64,000 bases of DNA from positions 186,001 through 250,000 of the forward strand of contig NZ_LMAF01000002.1 in the NCBI RefSeq assembly GCF_001542875.1. The letters run 5' to 3'. Made by a program: the position numbers and the translations under genes. Shown piece after piece: positions 8,969-18,511 of this stretch; position 1 is the stretch's first letter, and each line of letters begins with the position of its first letter. The notes beneath the pieces were generated by a model that was given only the letters and a program-made list of their open reading frames with translations, did not search any database and was not told where the DNA came from. This stretch comes from Erythrobacter sp. YT30 (lineage in GTDB: Bacteria > Pseudomonadota > Alphaproteobacteria > Sphingomonadales > Sphingomonadaceae).

Positions 8969-9940
8969 ATGACTTTGCACAAAGCCGCTTTTCTTACCTC
9001 TACTGCTCTTTTCGGGCTTTGCATGCCCAGCAATGCCTTCGCGCAATTGCCGGAGCCCGTTCGGGCGATGATCGAAAAGGCGCGGGAGAACGACGATATT
9101 GAAGCAATGCAAACGATCATCGATCTGGCCGATGAGACTTTCCCGGGTAATTCCGAAGAGCTCAACGCGATCATGGCTCGCTACAAAACCCGCGTCGAAG
9201 AGGCGGAAGCACTGGCAAAGGCTGAAGAAGAAGCGGCAAAGGAAGCGGAAATCCGCAATGCTGGCCTGTTCGATAACTGGAGCGGAAAAGGCGAATTAGG
9301 CGGCTTTCGCGCCACCGGTAACGCGTCGAACACGGGCGTCACTGCTTCTCTCTCACTTGAAAGAGAGGGCATTGATTGGACCCACAGTCTGACCGGACGG
9401 GCCGACTATCAACGTAACAATGGAGTGACTGCGCGGGAGCAATTCTTCGCAGCCTATGAGCCTCACTACAATGTCACAGACCGACTGTTCATCTATGGTC
9501 TGGCGCAATACGAACGCGACCGCTTTCAGGGCTTTTCTGCTCGATATGCCGTTTCAGGTGGTGTGGGTTACCAGATCATCGATGAGACTGACATTAAGCT
9601 GTCTACAAAGGCAGGTCCGGCCTATCGGGTTACCGAGTTTACCGATGGCCGCAGTGAAAGCCGAATTGCCGGCCTTATCGGGATCGACTTTGATTGGACC
9701 ATCACCGACCGATTGAAGCTGACGCATGATACGAATGCTGTGGCGGAAACTGGTTCGTCCGCGCAGGTCATTATCGATTCAAGCAATACCAGCCTTAACT
9801 TCGTCACCGGGCTGAATGCGAAAATCAGCAATCGCGTCACCGCGCGTTTGTCGTACGCAGTTGAATATGACAGCAATCCGCCTCCTGGTGCTGTACAAAC
9901 TGACACGTTGAGCAGGGTGACGCTGATCTACGATTTCTAA
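8969..9940 (+). CDS. DUF481 (YdiY-like) outer-membrane beta-barrel protein
   Basis: 323 residues. A signal peptide (AAFLTSTALFGLCMPSNAFAQ) is followed by a short helical, Glu-rich segment ([18 protein letters not shown]). The DUF481 beta-barrel domain ('WSGKGELGGFRATGNASNTG', 'SLTGRADYQRNNGV') then ends in VTLIYDF, the aromatic C-terminus of outer-membrane barrels. Relatives are called salt-induced outer membrane proteins; the role is not established. It starts one base after the DUF1993 stop. Confidence 0.87.
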   Translation: MTLHKAAFLTSTALFGLCMPSNAFAQLPEPVRAMIEKARENDDIEAMQTIIDLADETFPGNSEELNAIMARYKTRVEEAEALAKAEEEAAKEAEIRNAGLFDNWSGKGELGGFRATGNASNTGVTASLSLEREGIDWTHSLTGRADYQRNNGVTAREQFFAAYEPHYNVTDRLFIYGLAQYERDRFQGFSARYAVSGGVGYQIIDETDIKLSTKAGPAYRVTEFTDGRSESRIAGLIGIDFDWTITDRLKLTHDTNAVAETGSSAQVIIDSSNTSLNFVTGLNAKISNRVTARLSYAVEYDSNPPPGAVQTDTLSRVTLIYDF

Positions 9941-9981
9941 ATTTAGCGCATCGCGATCCATCTCATCATAAACCTGCAAAG

Positions 9982-10020
9982 AAAAAGCCGCCCGGGATTG
10001 CTCCCGAGCGGCTTTTTTTT
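9982..10020. terminator. Bidirectional terminator between DUF481 gene and pnp
   Basis: GCCGCCCGGGA / TCCCGAGCGGC is an 11-bp stem with one mismatch, flanked by T8 on the plus strand and by A5 on the other side (T5 on the minus strand). It can therefore stop both converging transcripts. Confidence 0.9.
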
Positions 10021-10035
10021 GGTTAGGCAAGGCTC

Positions 10036-12327
10036 TCAGTCCTTAAGGAAGTCGGGCATCGACGCTGGGCCGTCACCGCCTCCATTGCCGCCCTTGTCAC
10101 CGCCGCCGTCACGACGAGGTCCGCGACCGCCACGGCCACCGCGACGATCGCCGCCGCGTCCACCACGGCCGCCTTTATCACCGCGCGGTTCGCGCGGGGG
10201 ACGGGTGTCTTCGAGTTCTTCGCCGGTTTCCTGGTCAACCACGCGCATCGATAGGCGGACCTTGCCGCGATTGTCGATCTCGAGGACCTTGACCTTCACT
10301 TCCTGACCTTCGCTGACAACATCAGTCGGCTTTTCCACACGCTCGTTCTTCATTTCGGAGACGTGGACGAGACCGTCCTTGCCGCCCATGAAGTTCACGA
10401 ATGCGCCAAAGTCGACGATGTTGACGACCTTGCCGGTGTAGATCTTGCCGACTTCGGCTTCCTCGACGATGCCCTCGATCCACTTCTTCGCCGCTTCGAT
10501 TTCATCGGCATTTGAAGAGCTGATCTTGATCGTGCCCTCGTCGTCAATGTCGACCTTAGCGCCAGTTTCAGCGACGATCTCACGGATCACCTTGCCGCCT
10601 GTGCCGATAACGTCGCGGATCTTCGACTTGTCGATCTGCATCGTCTCGATACGCGGTGCGTGCTTCGAAACTTCGGTACGAGCGCCGGTAAGCGCCTTCG
10701 CCATTTCACCCAAGATGTGCGCGCGGCCAGCCTTCGCCTGCTCAAGCGCCTTTTCCATGATCTCCTTGGTGATACCCGCGACCTTGATGTCCATCTGGAG
10801 GCTGGTAATGCCTTCTTCGGAACCGGCCACCTTGAAGTCCATGTCACCCAGGTGATCCTCGTCACCCAGAATGTCGGAGAGAACCGCAAAGTCTTCGCCT
10901 TCAAGGATCAGACCCATGGCGATGCCGGAAACTGGACGCTTCAGCGGAACGCCTGCATCCATCATCGACAATGCACCGCCGCACACGGTCGCCATCGAGG
11001 AAGAACCGTTGGACTCGGTGATGTCGGACAGGACGCGGATCGTATAGGGGAACTCCTCGGCATCCGGCATGACCGGGTGGAGCGCGCGATAAGCGAGCTT
11101 GCCGTGGCCAATCTCACGCCGACCGGTAAAGCCGAAACGGCCCACTTCGCCGACCGAATAGGGCGGGAAGTTATAGTGCAGCATGAAGTTGTTGTAGCTG
11201 AGGCCTTCGAGGCCATCGATCATCTGCTCGGCGTCCTTCGTGCCGAGCGTGGTGGTGCAGATCGCCTGCGTCTCACCGCGGGTGAAGAGCGCCGAACCGT
11301 GCGTGCGCGGAAGCAGTCCAACCATCGCCTCGATCGGGCGAACCTGATCAAGCTTACGCCCGTCGATGCGGGTGCCGTCCTTTAGGATCGAGCCCCGAAC
11401 GATGTCGCTTTCGAGCTTCTTCACCAGCTTGAGCGTGCCGAGATACTCGGCTGGATCGCTTTCAGCGAGGTCGGCAAAGGCTTCACGAGCCTTCTCACGA
11501 GCCGCGTTGACCGCGTCCTGACGCTCTGACTTGTTGGTCAGCTTGTAGGCTGCTTCGAGGTCAGCACCGATCGCAGCGCGCAACTTGTCCATCTTGGCGG
11601 TCTTGTCCTCGACCGGATCGAGTTCCCACGGATCCTTGGCAGCCTGTTCGGCCAGATCGATGATCGCGCCGATGACCTTCTTCGATTCCTCGTGCGCGAA
11701 CATCACCGCGCCGAGCATTTCTTCCTCGGTCAGCTCTTTCGCTTCGGATTCGACCATCATCACCGCGTCCTGTGTCGCAGCGACGACGAGGTCGAGACGA
11801 CCGTCTTCGCCCAGCGCGTCATTGATGCTCGGGTTCAGGACATATTCGCCATCGTTGGTGAAACCGACGCGCGCGGCGCCGATCGGGCCCATGAACGGGA
11901 CGCCGCTGATCGTGAGCGCAGCCGATGCTGCGATCATCGCAACGATGTCTGGCTCGGTCTCGCCATCGTACGACAGAACCTGAGCGATAACGTTGATTTC
12001 GTTGTAGAAGCCTTCCGGGAAGAGCGGGCGCACCGGGCGGTCGATCAGACGACTGGTCAGCGTTTCTTTCTCGGTCGCGCGCCCTTCGCGCTTGAAGAAG
12101 CCGCCGGGGATCCGGCCAGCTGCAGAGAATTTTTCTTGATAGTGTACGGTCAGCGGGAAGAAGTCTTGACCTTCCTTCACTGACTTGGCGGCGGTCACGG
12201 CGCACAGCACCACGGTTTCGCCATAGGTTGCCAATACGGCGCCGTCTGCCTGACGGGCAATACGGCCTGTTTCCAGAGTGAGGGTTTTTCCGCCCCACTC
12301 CAGCGATACGGTTTTCGTGTCGAACAT
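10036..12327 (-). CDS. pnp: Polyribonucleotide nucleotidyltransferase (PNPase)
   Basis: 763 residues from the ATG at 12327 ([13 protein letters not shown]). It contains two RNase PH domains separated by an alpha-helical domain. A KH domain ([15 protein letters not shown]) and an S1 domain ([28 protein letters not shown] split by loops) follow. The C-terminal 60 residues are an Arg/Gly-rich tail ([13 protein letters not shown]) that may add RNA or degradosome contacts. PNPase degrades RNA phosphorolytically from the 3' end. It is the last gene of truB-rpsO-pnp and has a structured leader. Confidence 0.98.
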   Translation of the reverse strand: MFDTKTVSLEWGGKTLTLETGRIARQADGAVLATYGETVVLCAVTAAKSVKEGQDFFPLTVHYQEKFSAAGRIPGGFFKREGRATEKETLTSRLIDRPVRPLFPEGFYNEINVIAQVLSYDGETEPDIVAMIAASAALTISGVPFMGPIGAARVGFTNDGEYVLNPSINDALGEDGRLDLVVAATQDAVMMVESEAKELTEEEMLGAVMFAHEESKKVIGAIIDLAEQAAKDPWELDPVEDKTAKMDKLRAAIGADLEAAYKLTNKSERQDAVNAAREKAREAFADLAESDPAEYLGTLKLVKKLESDIVRGSILKDGTRIDGRKLDQVRPIEAMVGLLPRTHGSALFTRGETQAICTTTLGTKDAEQMIDGLEGLSYNNFMLHYNFPPYSVGEVGRFGFTGRREIGHGKLAYRALHPVMPDAEEFPYTIRVLSDITESNGSSSMATVCGGALSMMDAGVPLKRPVSGIAMGLILEGEDFAVLSDILGDEDHLGDMDFKVAGSEEGITSLQMDIKVAGITKEIMEKALEQAKAGRAHILGEMAKALTGARTEVSKHAPRIETMQIDKSKIRDVIGTGGKVIREIVAETGAKVDIDDEGTIKISSSNADEIEAAKKWIEGIVEEAEVGKIYTGKVVNIVDFGAFVNFMGGKDGLVHVSEMKNERVEKPTDVVSEGQEVKVKVLEIDNRGKVRLSMRVVDQETGEELEDTRPPREPRGDKGGRGGRGGDRRGGRGGRGPRRDGGGDKGGNGGGDGPASMPDFLKD

Positions 12328-12379
12328 TGATTTTCCTTTTGAACCCACACGGCCTTATTGCGGTGCGGGGCCTACATTT

Positions 12380-12456
12380 CCGGGTTGAAACGGCCCGGTC
12401 CGTTGCGGGGCTATTCTCGCCCCATTCGTCCGCTCCCAGCCGAATTGCTGGGGAGC
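12380..12456 (-). promoter_or_regulatory. Multi-hairpin 5' leader of pnp
   Basis: Between the rpsO terminator-like hairpin and the pnp ATG lie three more inverted repeats: 12432-12456 (GCTCCCAGC/GCTGGGGAGC, one bulge), 12407-12423 (GGGGC/GCCCC) and 12380-12398 (CCGGG/CCCGG). In E. coli, pnp is autoregulated through RNase III cleavage of a leader hairpin. The same role here is an inference. Confidence 0.45.
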
Positions 12457-12465
12457 CGGATAGAC

Positions 12466-12492
12466 AAAGGGCGGCCCATGGAGCCGCCCCTT
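12466..12492 (-). terminator. Terminator or processing hairpin after rpsO
   Basis: On the minus strand AAGGGGCGGC-TCCAT-GGGCCGCCCTTT forms a strong GC stem followed by a short T run, 9 bp past the rpsO stop. It may attenuate or be a processing site, since pnp lies directly downstream on the same strand. Confidence 0.7.
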
Positions 12493-12500
12493 GGAAACTC

Positions 12501-12770
12501 TTATTTACGCAGACCCAGTTTCTGGATCAGGGCGTTGTAGCGCTCCACATCCTTCTTCTTGAGGTATGCGAGCAGATTGCGGCGCTTGTTGACCATCATG
12601 AGAAGGCCGCGGCGCGAATGGTTGTCTTTGTGGTTGCCTTTGAAGTGTTCTGTAAGGTTGCGAATGCGCTCTGTCAGGATCGCAACTTGCACTTCTGGCG
12701 AACCAGTGTCGCCATCTTGGACGGCGTGTTCTTTGATGATTTCTGCTTTACGCTCGGGTGCTACCGACAT
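12501..12770 (-). CDS. rpsO: 30S ribosomal protein S15
   Basis: 89 residues, the usual S15 length. The conserved '[22 protein letters not shown]', in part, and '[19 protein letters not shown]' contact 16S rRNA helix 22 in known structures. It lies 12 bp after truB and before pnp, the classical order. The Lys/Arg-rich C-terminus ends KLGLRK. Confidence 0.98.
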   Translation of the reverse strand: MSVAPERKAEIIKEHAVQDGDTGSPEVQVAILTERIRNLTEHFKGNHKDNHSRRGLLMMVNKRRNLLAYLKKKDVERYNALIQKLGLRK

Positions 12771-12782
12771 GTATGTACTCTC

Positions 12783-13724
12783 TTACTCAGCGACATCGGG
12801 AAGGTTGAAACCCCTGACGACCTTCGCCGTCCCACCCTCAATTTGCATCAACGCCACCGGCACACTGTCCAGCATCGCACAATACAGCCCAGGTGATTGG
12901 GGCATCCCAGACAAGACCCGGCCCTTTCGGACCGCCTGCGCGTCTGTCTGGGAGAGGGAAAGGGCCGGGATGTCGTCCAGCCCCGCCTCTAACGGCAGGA
13001 GGAGGTCAGATAAGGGCGCGCCTCTACCGATTTGGTTGAGTTTGTCCAGCGAAATCGCTTGGCTTTCGAGGAATGGCCCCGCCTTTGTGCGCCTTAAGTA
13101 GGTGACATGACCGCAAGTTCCAAGAGCATGAGCGATATCGCGGCCAAGGCTGCGGATATATGTGCCTTTGGAAACGTGAGCTGAGAGAGTAATTTGATCG
13201 AGCTCATTCAGGCCGCCTATGATGTCGAGCGAGTGGATTATCACTAAGCGCTTCTTGAGTTCCACCTCCTCGCCTGCCCGTGCCAAATCGTAAGCGCGCT
13301 TCCCATCGACTTTCAGCGCGGAATAAGCGGGAGGAACCTGGTCAATCGCTCCGCTAAACTGCGGCAATGCCTTTTTGATCTCTTCAATCGTCGGCCGCAC
13401 ATCCGAAGTTCCGATAGTCTCACCCTCAGTATCGAGTGTATCGGTCTCTTCGCCAAATTGGATCGTAAAATCATAGATCTTGCTCGCATCGAGCATTCGC
13501 CCTGCAAGCTTCGTAGCCTCGCCCAGCGCGATAGGCAGAACGCCTTCGGCCAAAGGATCGAGCGTGCCGCCATGCCCCACTTTTGCCTTGGAATAGCCGC
13601 TTTCGCGTAAGTTTCGCTTTGCCGCCGCAACGGCCTGCGTCGAGCCAAGGCCGCGCGGCTTATCGAGTATCAGCCAGCCGTGAGGGGCAGGTTTCTTGGG
13701 GCTATCTTGAGGCATTTTCTTCAA
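12783..13724 (-). CDS. truB: tRNA pseudouridine(55) synthase TruB
   Basis: 313 residues. 'HGWLILDKPRGLGSTQAV' at the N-terminus and the catalytic motif GHGGTLDPLAEG, with the nucleophilic Asp near residue 56, identify TruB. 'YIRSLGRDIAHALG' and a C-terminal extension follow. It makes pseudouridine-55 in the T-loop of elongator tRNAs. It is the first gene of the truB-rpsO-pnp unit. rbfA, its usual upstream neighbour, is about 5 kb away. Confidence 0.97.
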   Translation of the reverse strand: MKKMPQDSPKKPAPHGWLILDKPRGLGSTQAVAAAKRNLRESGYSKAKVGHGGTLDPLAEGVLPIALGEATKLAGRMLDASKIYDFTIQFGEETDTLDTEGETIGTSDVRPTIEEIKKALPQFSGAIDQVPPAYSALKVDGKRAYDLARAGEEVELKKRLVIIHSLDIIGGLNELDQITLSAHVSKGTYIRSLGRDIAHALGTCGHVTYLRRTKAGPFLESQAISLDKLNQIGRGAPLSDLLLPLEAGLDDIPALSLSQTDAQAVRKGRVLSGMPQSPGLYCAMLDSVPVALMQIEGGTAKVVRGFNLPDVAE

Positions 13725-13743
13725 CCTAAGGCGTGGCTAAATT

Positions 13744-14280
13744 TCAGCCAGTCCATTCGTCCTGCAATAGCCCAAAGACAGCGGTATCACGCCTGTATCC
13801 GGTCCATGTCACCATATCTTGCCGAGTGGTGCCCTCGTGCTTCGCTCCCAATTTCAAGACGGCGGCCTGCGATCGCCTGTTTCGCGTGTCGACACGAAAT
13901 TCGATCTTGTGAAAACCAGATTGAAACGCGTGCTCGATCAGCAGCTTTTTCACCGTGCGATTGAATGGTCCACCGCGCACGTGGGGAGCGATGTACGTCC
14001 CACCGATTTCCACCACTCCAAACATTGTTGGCCTGATGTAGTTTGTGATACCAACCAATTGCTCGCTTTGCGTGTCGATGATTGCGAAATTCGTCCATTC
14101 CGGTGATGCCCTAAACATCGCGATCGCGCCATCAAATCCATCGCCACCCAAATTCACTGGATAGATTTCCCAGACATCGCAATCAGCTTTGCAAGCTTCC
14201 CTCAGAGGCTCGAGATGCTCGTCAGCGAATGGCTCCAGGCGTACGGGGTGCTCTTCCAAAGTTGTCAAAAGCGCATTCAT
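13744..14280 (-). CDS. GNAT family N-acetyltransferase (RimJ/RimL-like)
   Basis: 178 residues from the ATG at 14280 (MNALLTTLEEHPVRLEPF), which overlaps the tdk stop by ATGA. RimJ/RimL-type features are 'NYIRPTMFGVVEIGGTYIAP' and 'FHKIEFRVDTRNRRSQAAVLKLG', the latter being the typical acetyl-CoA fold C-terminal motif with the RS-x-A-x-x-K-x-G pattern. The substrate is unknown (protein N-termini or small amines in relatives). It is co-transcribed with tdk. Confidence 0.85.
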   Translation of the reverse strand: MNALLTTLEEHPVRLEPFADEHLEPLREACKADCDVWEIYPVNLGGDGFDGAIAMFRASPEWTNFAIIDTQSEQLVGITNYIRPTMFGVVEIGGTYIAPHVRGGPFNRTVKKLLIEHAFQSGFHKIEFRVDTRNRRSQAAVLKLGAKHEGTTRQDMVTWTGYRRDTAVFGLLQDEWTG

Positions 14281-14849
14281 TGCAACGCCTCGGAAAAGTG
14301 TTTGCGGCAAAGCGCGACATAGCGATCGTTTCCCCCGATCTCGGTTTGCGCACCCTCGTTCACAGGCTTGCCGCTCCCATCAACGCGCAGATTCATCGTT
14401 GCCTTTCGTCCGCAGTCGCAGACGGCCTTGAGCTCCACCAAGGCATCGGCAATCCCGAGCAATACGGACGAGCCCGGAAAAAGCTCGCCCTGAAAATCAG
14501 TGCGCAAGCCATAGCAGAGAACAGGTATACCTGCCTCATCCGCTAATCGGGCCAGCTGCCAGACCTGCTCTTTGCTCAAAAATTGCGCCTCATCCAGCAA
14601 CACGCAATCAATCGCCTCACTGTCGTGCGCTGCAATCACTTTCGCCCAGAGATCAGTCGTGGGGGCGTACGTGTGCGCCTCCGCCTCAAGACCAATGCGG
14701 CTTTTCACCATCGCCCCTGAACGCGTATCAATCGCGGCGGTCCATACCATAGTGCGCATTCCGCGTTCACGATAGTTAAAGTCGGCTTGCAGTAGCGATG
14801 AGGACTTTCCTGCATTCATGCTGGCATAGTAGAAATAGAGCTTGGCCAT
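14277..14849 (-). CDS. tdk: Thymidine kinase
   Basis: 190 residues, a type II thymidine kinase. The P-loop is YASMNAGKSS near residues 8-17 and the Walker B-like DEAQFL is near residue 90. Zinc-binding cysteines appear at 'CDCGRKA' and 'LCRKHF'. It phosphorylates thymidine for salvage. The last 4 nt overlap the start of the GNAT gene. Confidence 0.96.
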   Translation of the reverse strand: MAKLYFYYASMNAGKSSSLLQADFNYRERGMRTMVWTAAIDTRSGAMVKSRIGLEAEAHTYAPTTDLWAKVIAAHDSEAIDCVLLDEAQFLSKEQVWQLARLADEAGIPVLCYGLRTDFQGELFPGSSVLLGIADALVELKAVCDCGRKATMNLRVDGSGKPVNEGAQTEIGGNDRYVALCRKHFSEALQ

Positions 14850-14969
14850 CCATGCTGCCTAAACGCGCCTTGCGCGGCGCGCCAGAAGGCCTGTTGATTA
14901 ATCCCCCTGACAGGTGCCTCGCGCAATGCTAGCCCCCTCGCGAATTCAACACTGACGGGGATCACATAT

Positions 14970-16595
14970 ATGGCAACGGCCGCACAAGACGCGACCACAT
15001 CGCAGGGCATGACGGGTATTCTTGGCTGGGTGGAACGCACCGGTAACAAGCTTCCTGACCCGGTTTTCCTGTTCTTCTATTTGATAATCGCGCTCGTTGC
15101 GATCTCCGTCGTTTGCGAGCTTTTGGGGGTTTCGGCGCTTCATCCCACCACCATTGACGAGGAAACGGGCGGCGCGCAGGTCATCAGCGCGGTGAGTCTT
15201 TTGTCTGCTGACAACATTCAAAAGCTTTGGGTCGAAATGCCCAAGACTTTCACCCACTTCCACCCACTTGGTTATGTGCTTGTGGTGATGCTCGGAGCAG
15301 GCGTTGCTGAACGCTCGGGCTTTTTCGCAGCCGGCATGACCAAAGCTGTCAAATCGGCACCCACGGCACTGCTCACCCCCGTTGTCGCGCTTGTTGCTAT
15401 GATCGGAAACCACGCCGCTGATGCAGGATATGTCGTCCTCATCCCGTTGGCAGGCATTCTTTTTGCTGCGGCTGGCAGGCATCCGATGGCGGGTATTGCT
15501 GCTGCCTTTGCTGGGGTTTCAGGCGGGTTTTCCGCGAACATTTCACCCGGCCAACTCGACGCCCTCCTTTTTGGCATCACCGAAGAAGCTGTTGGAGCAT
15601 CTGCGCTTGACCCCAGCTGGACGGCCAACCTTGCGGGCAATTGGTATTTCATTTCTGCAATGACGTTCCTCTATCTTCCAATCATTTGGTACGTGACTGA
15701 TAAGGTTATCGAACCAAGACTGGGCGCATGGACTGGCGGCGCTTCTGCGCCATCAGAAGACAGTTCTGACGCAGCTGCGAGCAGCGATGAACCGAGCAGC
15801 AAAGGACTGCGCGCGGCCGGGCTTGCCGCTTTGTTCGTCGTTGCATTGTGGCTGATTATGGTTTTTGCGCCCGGCACACCGCTTATTAACGAGGCAGCCT
15901 GTGAAGGCATACCGGCTGCGGACTGCTCAATTCACTCGCAGCTTCGGCCGCTTTACCAATCACTTGTTGGCGGGTTCTTCTTGCTCTTTCTCCTCACTGG
16001 TTGGGCCTATGGGCAGGCCAGCGGATCGATCAAGGATCACCGCGATCTTGTCGGCATGATGTCCGAAAGCATGAAGGATATGGGCTATTACCTCGTCCTT
16101 GCTTTTGCCGCAGCGCATTTCGTTGCGATGTTCAGTTGGTCCAATCTTGGCCTTATCAGCGCTGTCCACGGGGCCGATGCGATCCAGTCCACCGGGCTTC
16201 CATTGCCTCTCGTCCTCGGTTTGATGGTGCTGTTTTCCGGCCTTTTGAACCTCTTTGTTGGGTCAGCATCGGCCAAGTGGGCGCTGCTCGCGCCAATTCT
16301 TGTCCCGATGCTGATGCTGCTTGGGATCAGCCCTGAAGGCGCGACAGCAGCCTATCGTGTGGGAGACAGCGCCACCAATATCATCACGCCGCTGATGGTC
16401 TATTTTCCCTTGATCTTGGTCTTTGCGCGCCGGTGGCAATCTGACTTTGGGCTTGGCAGTCTTACTGCGATGATGATCCCATATTCGGTTTGGCTGCTGA
16501 TCTCGGGCACAGTGCTCATAGTGTTGTGGTTCTATCTCGGCATCCCGCTGGGTCCGAATGCGCCCGTTGACTACGCTCTTCCCGGCGGTGGTTGA
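14970..16595 (+). CDS. AbgT family transporter
   Basis: 541 residues with about a dozen hydrophobic segments. It starts 'GILGWVERTGNKLPDPVFLFF', the AbgT-family opening. 'PTALLTPVVALVAMIGNHAADAGY', in part, and 'YRVGDSATNIITPLMVYFPL', in part, are characteristic re-entrant and substrate-loop regions. AbgT proteins import p-aminobenzoyl-glutamate, and related MtrF acts as a sulfonamide efflux pump. Which activity applies here is not decidable. It is a single-gene unit, divergent from tdk. Confidence 0.93.
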   Translation: MATAAQDATTSQGMTGILGWVERTGNKLPDPVFLFFYLIIALVAISVVCELLGVSALHPTTIDEETGGAQVISAVSLLSADNIQKLWVEMPKTFTHFHPLGYVLVVMLGAGVAERSGFFAAGMTKAVKSAPTALLTPVVALVAMIGNHAADAGYVVLIPLAGILFAAAGRHPMAGIAAAFAGVSGGFSANISPGQLDALLFGITEEAVGASALDPSWTANLAGNWYFISAMTFLYLPIIWYVTDKVIEPRLGAWTGGASAPSEDSSDAAASSDEPSSKGLRAAGLAALFVVALWLIMVFAPGTPLINEAACEGIPAADCSIHSQLRPLYQSLVGGFFLLFLLTGWAYGQASGSIKDHRDLVGMMSESMKDMGYYLVLAFAAAHFVAMFSWSNLGLISAVHGADAIQSTGLPLPLVLGLMVLFSGLLNLFVGSASAKWALLAPILVPMLMLLGISPEGATAAYRVGDSATNIITPLMVYFPLILVFARRWQSDFGLGSLTAMMIPYSVWLLISGTVLIVLWFYLGIPLGPNAPVDYALPGGG

Positions 16596-16663
16596 ACACG
16601 CTTAATCGCGCCGTGTGAAACCTATCGCGCATTTCCAGCGTATGAGACATGAGGAGACTTGAA

Positions 16664-17242
16664 ATGCCCGCCATGCTCAAGCGTCTGCTGCTGTTGCCGA
16701 TGATAGCGGCCCTGCTCGCTGCCAATGCGAGCGCGCCCGTCCAATATCGGCTGGACCAGGACACTTCGGTGCTGAGCGCCAAGGTTCCGTTTTTCGGTCT
16801 CTCCAGCAAAACCGCGACATTTCCGAAAATGAGCGGCACTGCCACGATTGTCGGAAATGACCCGTCGAGGGCCGAGATAGACGTAACCTTCGATGCGACC
16901 GCGCTTACCGCTCCTGATACAACGACGTTAAAGCGCCTCAAAAGCGAGAAGTTCTTCTGGACGGAGAAGCACCCATCGATCCGGTTCAGCGGCCGCTCAC
17001 TTAACATGAGCAGCGCGACCAAGGGGACTATCACCGGCAGTCTTACCGCGAGGGGCGTCACGCGCGATCAAGAGCTCAATGTCACTTTCGACCGCAACCC
17101 GCTAACCGCGCCGGCCAACGCGCCGATCAGCTTTACGGCCACAGCAAAGATTGATCGCCGCAATTACGGCATGAAAAGTTTCCAGCTAATCGTCGGCAAC
17201 AAGGTCGATATCAAACTGCGCGCGCGCATCGTACCCAGTTGA
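16664..17242 (+). CDS. YceI family periplasmic protein
   Basis: 192 residues from the ATG at 16664, placed by the gaggag Shine-Dalgarno at 16652-16657. A signal peptide (LLLLPMIAALLAANASA) comes first. The lipocalin-like YceI domain follows, with 'YRLDQDTSVLSAKVPFFG', 'KFFWTEKHPSIRFSG' and 'GSLTARGVTRD'. YceI proteins bind polyisoprenoids in a beta-barrel; the physiological role is unclear. It is followed 51 bp later by the CMD-like gene. Confidence 0.9.
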   Translation: MPAMLKRLLLLPMIAALLAANASAPVQYRLDQDTSVLSAKVPFFGLSSKTATFPKMSGTATIVGNDPSRAEIDVTFDATALTAPDTTTLKRLKSEKFFWTEKHPSIRFSGRSLNMSSATKGTITGSLTARGVTRDQELNVTFDRNPLTAPANAPISFTATAKIDRRNYGMKSFQLIVGNKVDIKLRARIVPS

Positions 17243-17293
17243 TTGCGGGACTGAAATCGGCCTGCTAGCTTTCTCCTATAAGAGGAGAGCCAC

Positions 17294-17938
17294 TTGCCCC
17301 GATTGCGCGAAGTACCCCGTGATGAGCTGGAAGATGACTATCTAAAGCATCTTTACAAGACACTGTTCGGCGAGCGTGACCCCGTGGCAGAGCCCGGCAC
17401 AGCAACAGGCACGCCGGGAAATTGGTGGACCGTTTTTGCGCAGGTTCCCGATGCCTTTAAACACACCACGGAAGGGTTTGGCTTCTATCGTTCTCCCAAG
17501 CGCGTGCTTGATGACACATTGCGCGAGCTAGGCCAGACGCGCGCGGGATATCTGGTCGGTTCGCAATTCGTCTACTCTCAGCATATGAAAGCCGCTCGGT
17601 TTTCTGGCCTTACTGAAGAGCAGGTGCAGGCCATCTCACATTGGTCTGTCGCGGATTGCTTCGATCACAAACAGCGCGCCGTCCTCGCCTATACCGATGC
17701 GCTGGTTCTCCAATATGGGCGGGTGCCTGATGCTGTATTTGAAGCAATGAAAGAGCATCTCACTGAAGTCGAAATTATCGAGCTTACCTACATCACCTGC
17801 ACTTACATGATGCATGGCGTGATGAGCCGGGCGCTGCGCCTTGAATATGACGACGTCGATGAGCGCGTGGTCGAAGTGCCCGCTCCCGAAGGCACCAGCG
17901 CCGATGTTATGGGCATGGTCGACAAGCGGAAGGGATAG
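17294..17938 (+). CDS. Carboxymuconolactone decarboxylase-family protein lacking redox cysteines
   Basis: 214 residues, TTG start at 17294 with aggagag just upstream. The AhpD-like helical bundle is evident in 'QTRAGYLVGSQFVYSQHMKA' and 'DHKQRAVLAYTDALV'. The CxxC pair of the peroxidase AhpD is replaced (GSQFVYSQH), leaving only the His, so it is not an AhpD-type disulfide reductase. It is followed 11 bp later by a VOC gene, and the pair is likely an operon for catabolism of an unknown small molecule. Confidence 0.82.
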   Translation: MPRLREVPRDELEDDYLKHLYKTLFGERDPVAEPGTATGTPGNWWTVFAQVPDAFKHTTEGFGFYRSPKRVLDDTLRELGQTRAGYLVGSQFVYSQHMKAARFSGLTEEQVQAISHWSVADCFDHKQRAVLAYTDALVLQYGRVPDAVFEAMKEHLTEVEIIELTYITCTYMMHGVMSRALRLEYDDVDERVVEVPAPEGTSADVMGMVDKRKG

Positions 17939-17949
17939 GACGCATAATC

Positions 17950-18483
17950 ATGGGCTATCATCACCTCGCACTGGCCGCCAAGAACATGGCCGAAATCCAC
18001 GCATTCTATGAAGGCGTAATGGGCTTTGAACTCGTGAAGGTCGAGATTGCTCCCATCATGGAAGGCGGATGGGGCAAGCACTTCTTTTACCGCATGGACG
18101 GCGACGACAGCAAATTCATTGCCTTCTGGGAATTGCACGATGTCAAAGGCGCAGACGCGCAAGAATTCGATTTGAACAAAGCCGCCGGAATGCCGCGCGG
18201 CACCAATCATTTCAGTTTCGATGTGTCATCCAAGGAAGAGCTCGATGAATGGCGCAAGCGCTGGAATGCGGCCGGGCTCGACGTATTGGAGATTGACCAT
18301 AACTGGTGCCATTCGGTCTACACCAGCGATCCCAATGGCAACATGATCGAGTTCTGTCTCACCACCGGCAGCTTTACTGAAGAGGACCGTGAACGCGCGC
18401 TTGCAGCGCTGGATGAGATGACGATGAACCCTTCGCCACCACCGGCAATGATGAAGCAATGGCTGGCGAAAGACGCGGCTTAG
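17950..18483 (+). CDS. VOC-family (glyoxalase/extradiol-like) protein
   Basis: 177 residues. The single-domain VOC fold begins 'GYHHLALAAKNMAEIHAFYE' and continues 'GTNHFSFDVSSKEELDEW' and 'HSVYTSDPNGNMIEFCL'. Potential metal ligands are the N-terminal His, the mid-protein His and the terminal Glu of 'MIEF'. It is adjacent to the CMD-like gene. The reaction is not predictable from sequence. Confidence 0.85.
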   Translation: MGYHHLALAAKNMAEIHAFYEGVMGFELVKVEIAPIMEGGWGKHFFYRMDGDDSKFIAFWELHDVKGADAQEFDLNKAAGMPRGTNHFSFDVSSKEELDEWRKRWNAAGLDVLEIDHNWCHSVYTSDPNGNMIEFCLTTGSFTEEDRERALAALDEMTMNPSPPPAMMKQWLAKDAA

Positions 18484-18490
18484 GGTGACA

Positions 18491-18511
18491 AAGGTGACAC
18501 CCTGTCACCTT
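18491..18511. repeat. Perfect 9-bp inverted repeat in the VOC-rbfA gap
   Basis: AAGGTGACA-CCC-TGTCACCTT, with an extra direct copy of GGTGACA at 18484-18490. There is no T-tract, so it may be a rho-dependent or weak terminator hairpin, or an operator. The rest of the gap (18512-18722) shows no gene that I can support. Confidence 0.5.

Noticed and set aside
10036..10240. Tandem DNA repeat in the end of pnp
   Set aside because: The periodic GGR codons encode the Arg/Gly-rich PNPase tail and are not exact DNA repeats.
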